Assembly: GCF_027594825.1 (NCBI RefSeq)
Contig: NZ_CP088930.1
Span: 2,727,019-2,791,018 of the forward strand
Source of the DNA: Serratia liquefaciens
GTDB lineage: Bacteria > Pseudomonadota > Gammaproteobacteria > Enterobacterales > Enterobacteriaceae
Reading direction: 5' to 3'
Length of the DNA stretch: 64,000 nucleotides
Below, piece after piece: positions 17,527-26,977 of this stretch. Position 1 is the stretch's first letter. Each line of letters begins with the position of its first letter. The notes beneath the pieces are model-generated. The model did not search any database. It had not been told where the DNA came from and saw only the letters and a program-made list of their open reading frames with translations. A program made the translations under genes and the position numbers.

Positions 17527-19560
17527 TCATTTTTTCTTCTTCATCTGCTGCAGAATTTGGCCGCACTGGTTTTCCTCACCGCCTTCGCTTGGCGAAACCA
17601 GCGCCAACAGCGCCGCTGCCGGCGTCAGCACCACGCCCAGCGCCACTGCCGCGGCACCGCGCGCAATCAACGGGCCGGCCTTCACCCCAGCGTCCGGATG
17701 CGCGAAGGTGCCTTTCACATACAGCGGCGAACGCAGCGTCAGCACGCGCATCCCCTTACTTTCCGGATCGATGGACAGATCCAGCCGCTCCGTGGCCAGA
17801 TTGGTATTGCCGCTGATATTGATAATCGCGTTCTCGGTATCGAACACAAACAGCCGCGGTGCCGCCACACCGGTGCTAATCCCGATGTCCGCTGCCGCAC
17901 AGTTAATGCCCACGACGTCGTCACCAAACAGCTGCGCCACCAGATAGTTACCGACGTTTAACCCAAGAATTTCCATCAGGCTACGGCTGATAACCCCATT
18001 GTTAATCACCATCCGCAGATCGCCGCTGCTGGTCGCCAGCAAGTCCGCCACCGAGTTGCCACTGCCGGTGAGTTTGGCATCGCCATTCAGCTGCCCGAGG
18101 CTACGTTTCATCGATCCCACGTTCGGCAGCAACTGTTTGAGCTGGAATTTCCGTGCATGCATATCCACCCGGCCCTGCATCGGATTTTTGCTGCCGTCGA
18201 GGCGCAGGGTGGCGTTGAGGTTACCACCCGCCACGCCGAACCGCAGCGGGTCCATCAGGATGGCACCGTTGTTCAACTGCAGATGGGTATAGAGATCGCT
18301 CAGCGGCAGCGAGCTGCCGTGCTCAATGCGCTTGGCGGTGAATTTGACGTCCGCATCCATCACCTTCCAGCTTTGGGTTTCAAACTTTTCTACCGGCAGC
18401 ACCTTGCCGGCCGGCTGGCGGCTTTTTTCGCCGCGTCCGGCTTTTTCGGTGTTGGAGTCCGCGCCAATCAACGGTGCCAGATCGGCGAAGCGCAGCTGCT
18501 TCGACAGCACCTCCCCCTTCAGCTTCGGCCGGGGTTTGCTGGCAACATAGGTCAAATCACCGTGAATATCGCTGTCGCCGATTTTGCCGTCGAATTTTTG
18601 GTACTGGAATACGGCTCCGCCTTTCTCGTGCAGGCGGGCAATCAGGTGACCATCGGTAGAATAAGGTGGGGTATTCGGCAGCAGCACGCCGGTGAGGCCA
18701 TACAGGTTCCCCAGACTGTCACCGGAGAATTTAAGCTGCAGATCCAACCCGCCGAGGTTCATCGGGTCAGACAGCGTACCTGCCACCACCACGCGGGTAG
18801 AGCCGGAACGCACATCTGCCTGCAGCGGGAATGGCGAGTCGGCACTTTGTAACGACAGCATACCGCCGATCTTGCCGCTGCCCACCAGCGGCTCACCGTT
18901 ATAGGTGCCCTTCACCTTCCAACCGAAAACATAGTCAGGCGTGATGGCTTTGCTGGCGTCTTTTTTGCCCGTCACTTCGCTGAACGGCAAAGGTTTGCCG
19001 AGCGGATCAATCTCAGCGCGGAAATCCGCCTTCAGCGTGGCGTCTTTAAAAGCAATCTGACCCTTATCGAAAACGATGTCATTAACGTTCACCGTCCAGT
19101 CGGATGGGGGTTGATTGGGATCGCCGGCCAGGTTAAAGGTCCAGTTATTCTCGCCATTGGCCAGGCGCTGCAGGTTGGCGTTCGGCTGCTTCAGCCAAAT
19201 GCGCGGGATCAGCACCTCTTTGCCCAACAACGCCAGTGGTGAGATGCTGGCTTCGACGCGCTGCAACTGAACCATGCTGTCGCCCGGGATATTTTCCGGG
19301 TTACCCAGCACGATATCTTCGGCATGAATACGCGGCCATGGCACCCAGGCACGCCAGCCGCCGTCATCTTTGTCGCGCGTCCAGGCCACGCCCAAGTCGC
19401 CACGGATGGCAAACGGGCGGTGCAGTTCGGCAGACACCTTGTCGTTAATGGTCGGTTTGAGGCGATTCCAGTCGAAGGCCAGCGCAAAGATCACCAACGC
19501 GACGATGACCAGCAGCACAATGCCGCCCACCCAAGTGAACGCTTTTCCTGTTTTTGTCAT
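17527..19560 (-). CDS. yhjG: YhjG, AsmA-family envelope protein
   Basis: A 677-residue AsmA-like protein anchored by one N-terminal transmembrane helix (FTWVGGIVLLVIVALVIFAL region) with the rest in the periplasm. The AsmA N-terminal repeat-like domain and the C-terminal AsmA region with LSIDPESKGM-type sequence are recognisable. AsmA-like proteins form bridge-like grooves thought to move phospholipid between the two membranes. Start at 19560 (MTKTGK) is supported by GGGAG upstream; the frame extends to 19641 without a ribosome site. E. coli YhjG is of similar size and has the same neighbours. Specific function is not established. Confidence 0.9.
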   Translation of the reverse strand: MTKTGKAFTWVGGIVLLVIVALVIFALAFDWNRLKPTINDKVSAELHRPFAIRGDLGVAWTRDKDDGGWRAWVPWPRIHAEDIVLGNPENIPGDSMVQLQRVEASISPLALLGKEVLIPRIWLKQPNANLQRLANGENNWTFNLAGDPNQPPSDWTVNVNDIVFDKGQIAFKDATLKADFRAEIDPLGKPLPFSEVTGKKDASKAITPDYVFGWKVKGTYNGEPLVGSGKIGGMLSLQSADSPFPLQADVRSGSTRVVVAGTLSDPMNLGGLDLQLKFSGDSLGNLYGLTGVLLPNTPPYSTDGHLIARLHEKGGAVFQYQKFDGKIGDSDIHGDLTYVASKPRPKLKGEVLSKQLRFADLAPLIGADSNTEKAGRGEKSRQPAGKVLPVEKFETQSWKVMDADVKFTAKRIEHGSSLPLSDLYTHLQLNNGAILMDPLRFGVAGGNLNATLRLDGSKNPMQGRVDMHARKFQLKQLLPNVGSMKRSLGQLNGDAKLTGSGNSVADLLATSSGDLRMVINNGVISRSLMEILGLNVGNYLVAQLFGDDVVGINCAAADIGISTGVAAPRLFVFDTENAIINISGNTNLATERLDLSIDPESKGMRVLTLRSPLYVKGTFAHPDAGVKAGPLIARGAAAVALGVVLTPAAALLALVSPSEGGEENQCGQILQQMKKKK

Positions 19561-19659
19561 AACGGCTCCCTGAACGCGAAACTTGCCAACAATTGATAAG
19601 CAACTGTTATCAAGCCTAGCCGAGGATAGGCCAGAGTTCACGCTTTAGGGGGACGAGGA

Positions 19660-20460
19660 TCAGGCAGTCGGCGCGGAAAATAATCTGGGCAAGGTTTGCA
19701 GGGTGTCGAAATGGGCCGGACGGGAAAGGTAGTACCCCTGCGCGGCCAGGGCACCAGAGCGCTGCACCAGCAGCCATTCCTGTTCGGTTTCCACCCCTTC
19801 TACGATCACCCCTTCGCTGTGCTGGTTCATTATTCTGACCAGCGTGGAGAGCAGTTGAATGCCATCCTCCGTCTGCTTAAGCAGGGTGAATAATTCACGC
19901 GCCACCTTGATGTATTGATAGCGCCAGGTGCTGACGGCGGAGAAATTCGCCAGCCCGCTGCCGAAGTCATCCAGCCACAGCCGCTCGGCGCCGGCAATCT
20001 GCTGCAACGGGCCGTTCAACGCCATTCCCGCATGCTCCACCAGCTCAAAGCGCAGATAAGGCATGCTGGCAATCTGTCGTTGCAACACATCATGCCGCTG
20101 CAACGCTTGCAGCGCGATACCGTCAATATTGACCGATACCATCAACGCGTGACGGGTCAACAGCGGCTGCCAGTGCTGGAGCAGAGTCAGCTGTTCCTGA
20201 ATGATCTGCAGGCGTTTACGTACGTCAAGAGCGGCAAAATAGTGCTCCGGCGACAGCGGTTTGTCCGGCGCGGCAGGATGAGACACCGCCGTCAGCAGTT
20301 CGAGCGCCAGTAAAGTGCCGCAGGTGCGGTAGATCGGCTGAAAAGTATACTGACGCCGGCATTGCCGCCAAAAATGCTGTGCTTTTATATGGGTGCATAC
20401 GGCAAGGAATGGCGCCAGCAGACCAGAAATCATCTTGGTTGTCATTGGAACTATCGCCAT
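19660..20460 (-). CDS. pdeH: PdeH-like cyclic-di-GMP phosphodiesterase (EAL)
   Basis: A stand-alone EAL-domain phosphodiesterase (YhjH), about 266 residues from the ATG at 20460; later ATGs at 20445 and 20433 are possible and none has a strong ribosome site. The signature appears as ELL (LALELLTAV), as in E. coli PdeH, with the downstream LDDFGSG, IKVAREL and VEGVETEQEW elements present. In Escherichia PdeH is the main phosphodiesterase that keeps c-di-GMP low for flagellar motility and belongs to the FlhDC/FliA regulon. The 5' part of its open frame overlaps the upstream region of the divergent tautomerase gene. Confidence 0.88.
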   Translation of the reverse strand: MAIVPMTTKMISGLLAPFLAVCTHIKAQHFWRQCRRQYTFQPIYRTCGTLLALELLTAVSHPAAPDKPLSPEHYFAALDVRKRLQIIQEQLTLLQHWQPLLTRHALMVSVNIDGIALQALQRHDVLQRQIASMPYLRFELVEHAGMALNGPLQQIAGAERLWLDDFGSGLANFSAVSTWRYQYIKVARELFTLLKQTEDGIQLLSTLVRIMNQHSEGVIVEGVETEQEWLLVQRSGALAAQGYYLSRPAHFDTLQTLPRLFSAPTA

Positions 20461-20592
20461 CGAAGGGACATGAAAACGTTCAGTCTGCGTGATTGCTTCC
20501 CTGGGTTTATCGGCAGCGGGCGATAAAACTTTAAGCGGCGGCAAAAGCCTTCTACAGTGAATAGCGATGTCAAAAAACCAAGGAAAAAAAAC

Positions 20593-20796
20593 ATGCCCTA
20601 CGTAAATATCAAAATTACCCGTGAAGGCGCGACAGCGGAACAAAAGAAACAGCTGATCGCCGGCGTGACGCAACTGCTGGTGGATACGCTGGGGAAGAAT
20701 CCGGCCACCACCGTGGTCGTCATCGATGAAGTAGAAACCGACAACTGGGGTATCGGCGGCAAATGCGTCACCGAGCTGCGTGCCGCCGCTAAATAA
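20593..20796 (+). CDS. 4-oxalocrotonate tautomerase-family protein
   Basis: A 67-residue protein of the 4-OT family, which use an N-terminal proline as general base after Met removal. The start MPYVNIKITREG places Pro at position 1 of the mature chain; AAGGA is seven bases upstream, which rules out the longer frame to 20557. An Arg lies at position 9 and the C-terminal WGIGGKCV segment is family-like. These proteins assemble as hexamers. Substrate is not predictable. The gene lies between pdeH (divergent) and kdgK. Confidence 0.87.
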   Translation: MPYVNIKITREGATAEQKKQLIAGVTQLLVDTLGKNPATTVVVIDEVETDNWGIGGKCVTELRAAAK

Positions 20797-20857
20797 CGGC
20801 GGATTCTTGTCTGCAGATCGGGAAATTTTTCAGTTTCCCGATCGTCGTCATAATTAA

Positions 20858-20876
20858 ATTAAAACGTTGTTTTATT
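20858..20876. promoter_or_regulatory. KdgR box upstream of kdgK
   Basis: The 19-mer with core AAAACGTTGTTTT and right arm TATT matches the KdgR palindrome AATRAAAY-NNN-RTTTYATT at all but one or two left-arm positions. It lies 86 bases before the kdgK start. KdgR control of kdgK is known in enterics. Confidence 0.72.
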
Positions 20877-20961
20877 TTCGTTGACTCCCTCGCCCCTTGC
20901 CTTGAGACTGAATAGGTTTCGCTTCCATTCACCTTCTTCTTTCAGCCAGGGCTCGTTGACT

Positions 20962-21894
20962 ATGACCACCCAGAATCTTGCCGTGATCGGCGAATGCATG
21001 ATTGAACTGTCGCAAAAAGGCGCGGACCTTAGCCGCGGCTTTGGCGGCGATACGCTAAATACCGCCGTTTATGTTGCCCGCCAGGTGGCAGAAAGCACGC
21101 TGCAGGTGCATTACGTCACCGCGCTCGGCACTGACAGTTTCAGCGAGGAAATGCTGCACGCCTGGCAACGGGAGAAGGTCAATACGCGCCTGGTTCAACG
21201 GTTGGAAAACAAGCTGCCGGGCCTGTATGTGATCGAAACCGATGATGCCGGCGAACGCACTTTCTATTACTGGCGCAACGACGCCGCAGCCCGCTACTGG
21301 CTGGCCGGCCCGCAGGCGGAGAACCTGTGCCAACAGTTGGCCCATTTCGATTATTTATACCTTAGCGGCATCAGCGTAGCGATCCTCGACGCGGACAGCC
21401 GCATCAAGCTGCTGGCCTTGCTGCGACAATGCCGCGCCAACGGTGGCAAGGTCATTTTCGATAACAACTATCGCCCCCGCCTGTGGCAAAACCGGGAGGA
21501 AACGCAGCAGGCGTATCGCGAGGTGCTGGCCTGCACCGATATCGCGTTCCTGACGCTGGATGACGAAGATTTGCTGTGGGGCAAACAGCCGGTGGAACAG
21601 GTGGTGCGCCGCACGCAGCAGCTGGGCGTGACGGAAATTGTGATCAAACGCGGGGCAGAGGCCTGCCTGGTGTTCAGCGCTGAAGGCACCGAATTTGAAG
21701 TCCCGGCGGTACAGCTGCCGAAAGAAAAGGTGGTGGATACTACCGCGGCCGGGGACTCTTTCAGCGCGGGTTACCTGGCGGTACGCTTAACCGGCGGCGA
21801 TGCCGTGCAGGCGGCGCAACGCGGTCACCTCACCGCCAGCACGGTGATCCAGCATCGTGGCGCCATTATCCCACTTGCGGCCATGCCGCAATGA
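20962..21894 (+). CDS. kdgK: 2-dehydro-3-deoxygluconokinase
   Basis: A 310-residue PfkB-family sugar kinase that phosphorylates 2-keto-3-deoxygluconate to KDPG in pectin, glucuronate and galacturonate breakdown. The N-terminal AVIGECMIEL and GGDTLNTA substrate segments and the C-terminal PfkB signature DTTAAGDSFSAGYLA, with the catalytic Asp and anion hole, are present. The ATG at 20962 gives the E. coli length (309); the frame to 20881 begins at a TTG with no ribosome site. A KdgR box upstream points to induction by pectin-breakdown intermediates. A strong terminator follows. Confidence 0.94.
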   Translation: MTTQNLAVIGECMIELSQKGADLSRGFGGDTLNTAVYVARQVAESTLQVHYVTALGTDSFSEEMLHAWQREKVNTRLVQRLENKLPGLYVIETDDAGERTFYYWRNDAAARYWLAGPQAENLCQQLAHFDYLYLSGISVAILDADSRIKLLALLRQCRANGGKVIFDNNYRPRLWQNREETQQAYREVLACTDIAFLTLDDEDLLWGKQPVEQVVRRTQQLGVTEIVIKRGAEACLVFSAEGTEFEVPAVQLPKEKVVDTTAAGDSFSAGYLAVRLTGGDAVQAAQRGHLTASTVIQHRGAIIPLAAMPQ

Positions 21895-21915
21895 ATCCTG
21901 TTCCGTAGAAATGCG

Positions 21916-21944
21916 AAAGGCCAGCAATAATGCTGGCCTTTTTA
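21916..21944 (+). terminator. Intrinsic terminator after kdgK
   Basis: AAAGGCCAGCA pairs with TGCTGGCCTTT around ATAA and continues into T residues, 21 bases after the kdgK stop. The flanking A-run makes it potentially bidirectional. Confidence 0.9.
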
Positions 21945-21970
21945 TTGGGCTCGAAAACCCAGCTCTGAAC

Positions 21971-21990
21971 GGGCGCAGCATGCAGCGCCC
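21971..21990. repeat. Short palindromic repeat, GGGCGCAGC type
   Basis: GGGCGC and GCGCCC arms enclose AGCATGCA. A close relative with perfect 11-bp arms lies at 59350-59373, and a related hairpin is the trmA terminator at 51523. This suggests a small dispersed intergenic palindrome family. Confidence 0.5.
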
Positions 21991-22052
21991 CTACAATTTC
22001 ATACACTGACATGGCAGGGGGCAAACATATTCGACCCGATTAGCAGGGGTAT

Positions 22053-23528
22053 TTAGCCCGCAACCGCGATACGTTTCATATCCGTCATATAACCACGCAG
22101 CTTACGGCCAACGGATTCGATTGGGTGATTACGCACTGCTTCGTTCACGTCACGCAGTTGCGCGTTATCTACGGAAGTCCCGGCCACGGATTTGCCCAGA
22201 TCACCCGCCTGCAGGGTAGTCATGAACTCTTTCAGCAATGGCACTGCCGCATTGGCAAACAGGTAGTTGCCGTACTCGGCGGTATCAGAGATAACCACGT
22301 TCATTTCGTACAGACGCTTACGCGCAATGGTGTTGGCGATCAGCGGCAGTTCGTGCAGCGATTCGTAGTAAGCAGATTCTTCGATGATACCTGCGTCAAC
22401 CATGGTTTCAAACGCCAGCTCAACACCGGCTTTCACCATTGCCACCATCAGTACACCGTGGTCAAAGTATTCCTGCTCGCTGATTTTGCCTTCGAACTGC
22501 GGCGCGTTTTCGAACGCCGATTTTCCGGTCTCTTCACGCCAGTTCAGCAGCTTCACGTCGTCTTCTGCCCAGTCGGCCATCATGCCGCTGGAGAAGGCGC
22601 CGGAGATGATGTCGTCCATGTGTTTCTGGAACAGCGGCGCCATGATCTCTTTCAGTTGCTCGGACAGCGCATAAGCACGCAGTTTAGCCGGGTTGGACAG
22701 ACGGTCCATCATCAGGGTGATACCGCCCTGCTTCAGCGCTTCGGTGATGGTTTCCCAACCGAACTGGATCAGTTTTTCTGCGTAAGCCGGCTCGGTGCCT
22801 TCAGCAACCAATTTGTCGAAGCACAGCAGTGAACCCGCCTGCAGCATGCCACACAAAATGGTCTGCTCGCCCATCAGGTCAGACTTCACTTCGGCGACGA
22901 AGGAAGACTCCAGAACGCCGGCGCGATGGCCGCCCGTCGCAGCAGCCCAAGCCTTGGCAATCGCCATGCCTTCGCCTTTAGGGTCGTTTTCCGGGTGAAC
23001 CGCAATCAGGGTCGGTACGCCGAAACCACGTTTGTATTCTTCACGCACTTCGGTACCCGGACATTTTGGCGCAACCATCACCACGGTAATGTCTTTACGT
23101 ACTTGCTCACCCACTTCTACGATGTTGAAACCGTGAGAGTAGCCCAGCGCCGCGCCGTCTTTCATCAGCGGCTGTACGGCACGCACTACCGAGGTGTGCT
23201 GCTTGTCCGGCGTCAGGTTAACCACCAGGTCGGCCTGCGGGATCAAGTCTTCGTAAGTCCCTACTTTGAAGCCGTTTTCGGTCGCTTTACGCCATGAAGG
23301 GCGCTTTTCGTCGATAGCTTCTTTACGCAGGGCATAAGCCACATCCAGCCCCGAGTCACGCATGTTCAAGCCTTGGTTCAGACCCTGCGCGCCACAGCCG
23401 ACAATCACCACTTTTTTGCCTTTCAGGTAGCCGGCTTCATCAGCGAATTCGTCACGTGCCATAAAACGGCATTTACCCAATTGCGCCAACTGCTGACGCA
23501 GGTTCAATGTGTTGAAATAGTTAGCCAT
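22053..23528 (-). CDS. ilvC: Ketol-acid reductoisomerase
   Basis: NADPH-dependent enzyme that isomerises and reduces acetolactate or acetohydroxybutyrate in valine and isoleucine synthesis. From the ATG at 23528 ([10 protein letters not shown]) it is 491 residues, the class II (long) KARI length of enterics. The Rossmann motif [14 protein letters not shown] is near residue 38 and two C-terminal KARI domains follow. An open frame extends to 23561 but has no role. It is divergent from ilvY, whose product activates ilvC when bound to the substrates in Escherichia. Confidence 0.97.
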   Translation of the reverse strand: MANYFNTLNLRQQLAQLGKCRFMARDEFADEAGYLKGKKVVIVGCGAQGLNQGLNMRDSGLDVAYALRKEAIDEKRPSWRKATENGFKVGTYEDLIPQADLVVNLTPDKQHTSVVRAVQPLMKDGAALGYSHGFNIVEVGEQVRKDITVVMVAPKCPGTEVREEYKRGFGVPTLIAVHPENDPKGEGMAIAKAWAAATGGHRAGVLESSFVAEVKSDLMGEQTILCGMLQAGSLLCFDKLVAEGTEPAYAEKLIQFGWETITEALKQGGITLMMDRLSNPAKLRAYALSEQLKEIMAPLFQKHMDDIISGAFSSGMMADWAEDDVKLLNWREETGKSAFENAPQFEGKISEQEYFDHGVLMVAMVKAGVELAFETMVDAGIIEESAYYESLHELPLIANTIARKRLYEMNVVISDTAEYGNYLFANAAVPLLKEFMTTLQAGDLGKSVAGTSVDNAQLRDVNEAVRNHPIESVGRKLRGYMTDMKRIAVAG

Positions 23529-23657
23529 GGTGGTACTCCAGTTAGATGTTGTGTCTTGCATGTTATTTTCATTCCCCGCCTGTCTGTGCGGAGATTCGTT
23601 AAACTCAATGTATAACAGGAAACGCGTTGCTTAAATTGATATATTACGAATGTGATA

Positions 23658-23672
23658 TTGCAATTTATGCAA
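23658..23672. promoter_or_regulatory. Candidate IlvY operator in the ilvC-ilvY region
   Basis: TTGC-AATTTAT-GCAA is a perfect inverted repeat with the T-N11-A form typical of LysR regulators, between the divergent ilvC and ilvY starts. A second TTGC half lies at 23623-23627. IlvY is known to bind tandem sites here in E. coli. Confidence 0.6.
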
Positions 23673-23696
23673 CACTCTTGCTGCGAGCGTACTGAT

Positions 23697-24596
23697 ATGG
23701 ATTTGCGTGATTTAAAGCTGTTCCTTCATCTGGCCGAAAGCCACCACTTTGGCCGCACCGCCAAGGCGATGCACGTCAGTCCGTCGACGCTTTCCCGCCA
23801 GATCCAACGGCTGGAAGAGATCCTCGGGCAGCCGCTGTTTTTACGCGATAACCGCACCGTGCAGCTCACCGATGCCGGCGAGCAGCTAAAAGACTTTGCC
23901 CAGCAGACGCTGTTGCAATACCAGCAGCTGAAGCATTCTCTCGGCCAGCACGGCCCTTCGCTGAGCGGCGAGCTGCGGCTGTTCTGCTCGGTCACCGCCG
24001 CCTACAGCCACCTGCCGCCGATCCTGGACCGCTTCCGCGCGCAACATCCGCTGGTAGAAATTAAACTCACCACCGGTGACGCTGCCGACGCCGTCGATAA
24101 AGTTCAGTCCAACGAAGCCGATCTGGGCATTGCCGGCCGGCCCGAAACCCTGCCCACCAGCGTAGCCTTCACCAAAATCGGCGAGATCCCGCTGGTATTG
24201 ATCGCCCCGGCGCTGCCCTGCGCCGTGCGTAGTCAGGCATTTGCCGAGCAGCCCGACTGGGCCAATATTCCGTTTATCCTGCCGGAGCATGGCCCGTCGC
24301 GAAAACGCATCGAGCTGTGGTTCCGTCGCCAGCGCATCGCCAATCCGCTGATTTACGCCACCGTCGGCGGCCACGAGGCGATTGTTTCCATGGTGGCACT
24401 GGGCTGCGGTATCGCACTGATCCCCGGCGTGGTGGTGGACAACAGCCCGGAACCGGTACGTAACCGCATCTCACAGTTAGAAAATATCTCTATGGTCGAG
24501 CCGTTCGAACTGGGCGTTTGCGTGCAGAAAAAACGCCTCAACGATCCGCTGATCGACGCTTTCTGGCGCTTGTTATTAACGGTCAAAAATCCTTAA
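23697..24596 (+). CDS. ilvY: IlvY, LysR-family activator of ilvC
   Basis: A 299-residue LysR-type regulator (E. coli 297). The winged helix-turn-helix is at the N-terminus (HFGRTAKAMHVSPSTLSRQI, residues about 17-36), followed by the periplasmic-binding-like co-inducer domain that senses acetolactate and acetohydroxybutyrate. I use the ATG at 23697 (MDLRDLKLF); the frame to 23652 would run through the operator. It is divergent from ilvC and probably represses itself, as LysR proteins usually do. Confidence 0.95.
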   Translation: MDLRDLKLFLHLAESHHFGRTAKAMHVSPSTLSRQIQRLEEILGQPLFLRDNRTVQLTDAGEQLKDFAQQTLLQYQQLKHSLGQHGPSLSGELRLFCSVTAAYSHLPPILDRFRAQHPLVEIKLTTGDAADAVDKVQSNEADLGIAGRPETLPTSVAFTKIGEIPLVLIAPALPCAVRSQAFAEQPDWANIPFILPEHGPSRKRIELWFRRQRIANPLIYATVGGHEAIVSMVALGCGIALIPGVVVDNSPEPVRNRISQLENISMVEPFELGVCVQKKRLNDPLIDAFWRLLLTVKNP

Positions 24597-24704
24597 AACG
24601 AAACCATTGCTTTCAAACATGATCATTTGCAATGCCGAGATAAAAATACCCTATGGATTTCATGTTGCAGCCAACAACGCTGCAACTTGAAAGACGACGG
24701 GTAG

Positions 24705-25406
24705 TTAGAGATCGGCTGGATCGACTTGTTTCATCGCCTCCACCTGCATCAACCAATGGTAAAGCGGCTCCAACTGCTGGAAAGCTTGCGCCAGCGTCTG
24801 CGTCAGCCCGGCGTTGAATAACCTCTCCACCTGGCTGTCGGTGGCCATCACCGCAAAAGATTTGCGGTTGTACCAGGTGGCAATGTCTGCCGCCTGCTCT
24901 TTAACCAGCGGGCGTTTGTAGCTTTCTCCCACCAGCTCGAACGGCGGCTGACAACAGGCCGCGACCTCGAGAAAAGGCTGCGGCCGGCGTTGCAACGTAT
25001 GGCGAAACAGATCCATGGTTTGCTTGTTGGCACTGTAATAACCCAGCCCGTAGCGCCACATGTCCGGCCCCAGTTCGAAGAAATAAACCGGGGCGTCCTG
25101 CCAGTCTTTGCTCGGCCGTTTGAACGTCAGCCACATGCGGCTGCGATAACGTGATTTATCGTGAGAAAAACGCGTATCGCGATGAATGCGCGACAGCGTT
25201 TTACCTATCGCCGGGCGGGTTTCAAACTGCGGATCGAGCGCCAGCATCGTCGGGGCAAGCTCAGCCACCAGCGAGCGGAACGGCGTCAGCAGCTCACGAT
25301 CGTAAACGCCGCGGTTGCCCTCAAACCATTCCTTGTCGTTCTCGATCCGCACCTGCTGAAGAAAATTCAGGCCCTGCTGGCTAAAGCCGTTAAATTTATC
25401 CGTCAT
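24705..25406 (-). CDS. DUF2461 / TIGR02453-family protein
   Basis: A 233-residue cytoplasmic protein of the DUF2461 family. Family-typical stretches include NDKEWFEGNRGVYD near residue 23, SRIHRDTRFSHDKSRYR near 72-88 and YFFELGPD near 108. Its biochemical role is unknown. It starts 21 bases after the ilvA stop on the same strand with no terminator between, so it probably rides on the ilv operon transcript. Enteric ilvGMEDA operons usually end at ilvA. Confidence 0.85.
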   Translation of the reverse strand: MTDKFNGFSQQGLNFLQQVRIENDKEWFEGNRGVYDRELLTPFRSLVAELAPTMLALDPQFETRPAIGKTLSRIHRDTRFSHDKSRYRSRMWLTFKRPSKDWQDAPVYFFELGPDMWRYGLGYYSANKQTMDLFRHTLQRRPQPFLEVAACCQPPFELVGESYKRPLVKEQAADIATWYNRKSFAVMATDSQVERLFNAGLTQTLAQAFQQLEPLYHWLMQVEAMKQVDPADL

Positions 25407-25427
25407 GCGCCGTCCTTGTCGGTGCCC

Positions 25428-26972
25428 TTAGCCCTGCAAAAAGAAGCGGAACGCCGGGTTATCGGTTTCATCGTGGCAGTCGTAGCCCAGCGCCTGCAAA
25501 TGCTGCTCAAACTCAGGTTCGGTCTGCGACAGCTCAAAGCCGGCCAACACGCGGCCAAAGTCGGTGCCGTGGCTGCGGTAATGGAACAGCGAGATATTCC
25601 AGTGAGTGCCCAGGGTTTGCAGGAACTTCAGCAGCGCGCCCGGCGACTCAGGAAACTCGAAGCTGTATAACCGCTCGCGCAGGGGTTTCGAAGGACGCCC
25701 ACCCACCATGTAGCGCACGTGCAGTTTGGCCATTTCATCATCGGACAGATCCACCACCTGATAACCGTCGGCGTTCAGTTCATCGATGATTTCCAGACGT
25801 TCGGCATGGCCACGCGTCAGGCGGACGCCGACGAAGATACAGGCGTTGTCCGCATCGGCGTAACGGTAGTTGAACTCGGTCACCGACCGACCGCCCAGCA
25901 GTTGGCAAAACTTCAGGAAGCTGCCCTTCCGCTCAGGAATGGTCACTGCCAGCAGGGCCTCGCGTTGTTCGCCCAATTCGCAGCGTTCCGATACATAACG
26001 CAAGCCGTGGAAGTTCAGATTGGCACCGGACAGCACGTGCGCCAGGCGCTCGCCCTGGATGTTGTGCTGCTGAACGTATTTCTTCAGCCCGGCCAATGCC
26101 AACGCGCCGGAGGGTTCGGCAATGGCACGTACGTCTTCAAACAAATCTTTGACCGCCGCGCAGATAGCATCGCTGTCGACGGTGATGACGTCGTCCAGAT
26201 ATTCCCGGCACAGGCGGAAGGTTTCGTCACCGATGCGCTTCACCGCCACGCCTTCGGCAAACAGCCCGACGCGCGCCAAATCCACCGGCTGCCCCGCATC
26301 CAGTGCCGCGCGCAGGCAGGCGGAGTCTTCCGCCTCTACGCCGATCACTTTGATCTGCGGCATCAGCTGTTTGATTAACACCGCCACGCCGGCCGCCAGA
26401 CCGCCGCCGCCCACCGGGACGAACACCCGGTCGAGATGCGCGTCCTGTTGCAGCAGCTCCATCGCCAACGTGCCCTGCCCGGCGATCACCGTTGGGTGAT
26501 CGAACGGCGGAACGAAGGTCATGCCCTGCTTGTGCGAGAGCTCAATCGCCCTGGCCTTGGCTTCATCAAAGTTGGCGCCGTGCAACAGTACTTCGCCGCC
26601 GAAACCGCGTACCGCATCCACTTTGATGTCTGCGGTGGACACCGGCATGACGATCAGCGTTTTGATCCCCAGACGTTTACCGGAGTAGGCCACGCCCTGC
26701 GCATGGTTGCCGGCCGAAGCCGTTACCACGCCGCGCGCTTTCTGCTCTTCGTTCAGGCTGGCGATCATGGCATAGGCCCCGCGCAGCTTGAAGCTGTGCA
26801 CCGGCTGACGATCTTCGCGCTTCACCAGAATGGTGTTGCCGAGGCGCGAAGAAATTTTGCTCATGGCCTGCAACGGGGTGACCTGAGCCACCTCGTACAC
26901 CGGCGAGCGGAGCACCGCTCGCAAATACTCCGCGCCACAGGGGGCGTCGGGTAGGGGTTGCGATACCGCCAT
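25428..26972 (-). CDS. ilvA: Threonine ammonia-lyase, biosynthetic
   Basis: PLP enzyme that deaminates threonine to 2-oxobutyrate, the first committed step to isoleucine. It is 514 residues, as in E. coli. The PLP lysine lies in SFKLRGAY (about residue 62), the glycine loop PVGGGGLAAG near 188-197, and two ACT-like regulatory domains fill 330-514, the site of isoleucine feedback inhibition. It starts 5 bases after the ilvD stop, giving tight translational coupling. Confidence 0.97.
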   Translation of the reverse strand: MAVSQPLPDAPCGAEYLRAVLRSPVYEVAQVTPLQAMSKISSRLGNTILVKREDRQPVHSFKLRGAYAMIASLNEEQKARGVVTASAGNHAQGVAYSGKRLGIKTLIVMPVSTADIKVDAVRGFGGEVLLHGANFDEAKARAIELSHKQGMTFVPPFDHPTVIAGQGTLAMELLQQDAHLDRVFVPVGGGGLAAGVAVLIKQLMPQIKVIGVEAEDSACLRAALDAGQPVDLARVGLFAEGVAVKRIGDETFRLCREYLDDVITVDSDAICAAVKDLFEDVRAIAEPSGALALAGLKKYVQQHNIQGERLAHVLSGANLNFHGLRYVSERCELGEQREALLAVTIPERKGSFLKFCQLLGGRSVTEFNYRYADADNACIFVGVRLTRGHAERLEIIDELNADGYQVVDLSDDEMAKLHVRYMVGGRPSKPLRERLYSFEFPESPGALLKFLQTLGTHWNISLFHYRSHGTDFGRVLAGFELSQTEPEFEQHLQALGYDCHDETDNPAFRFFLQG

Positions 26973-26977
26973 GATGC

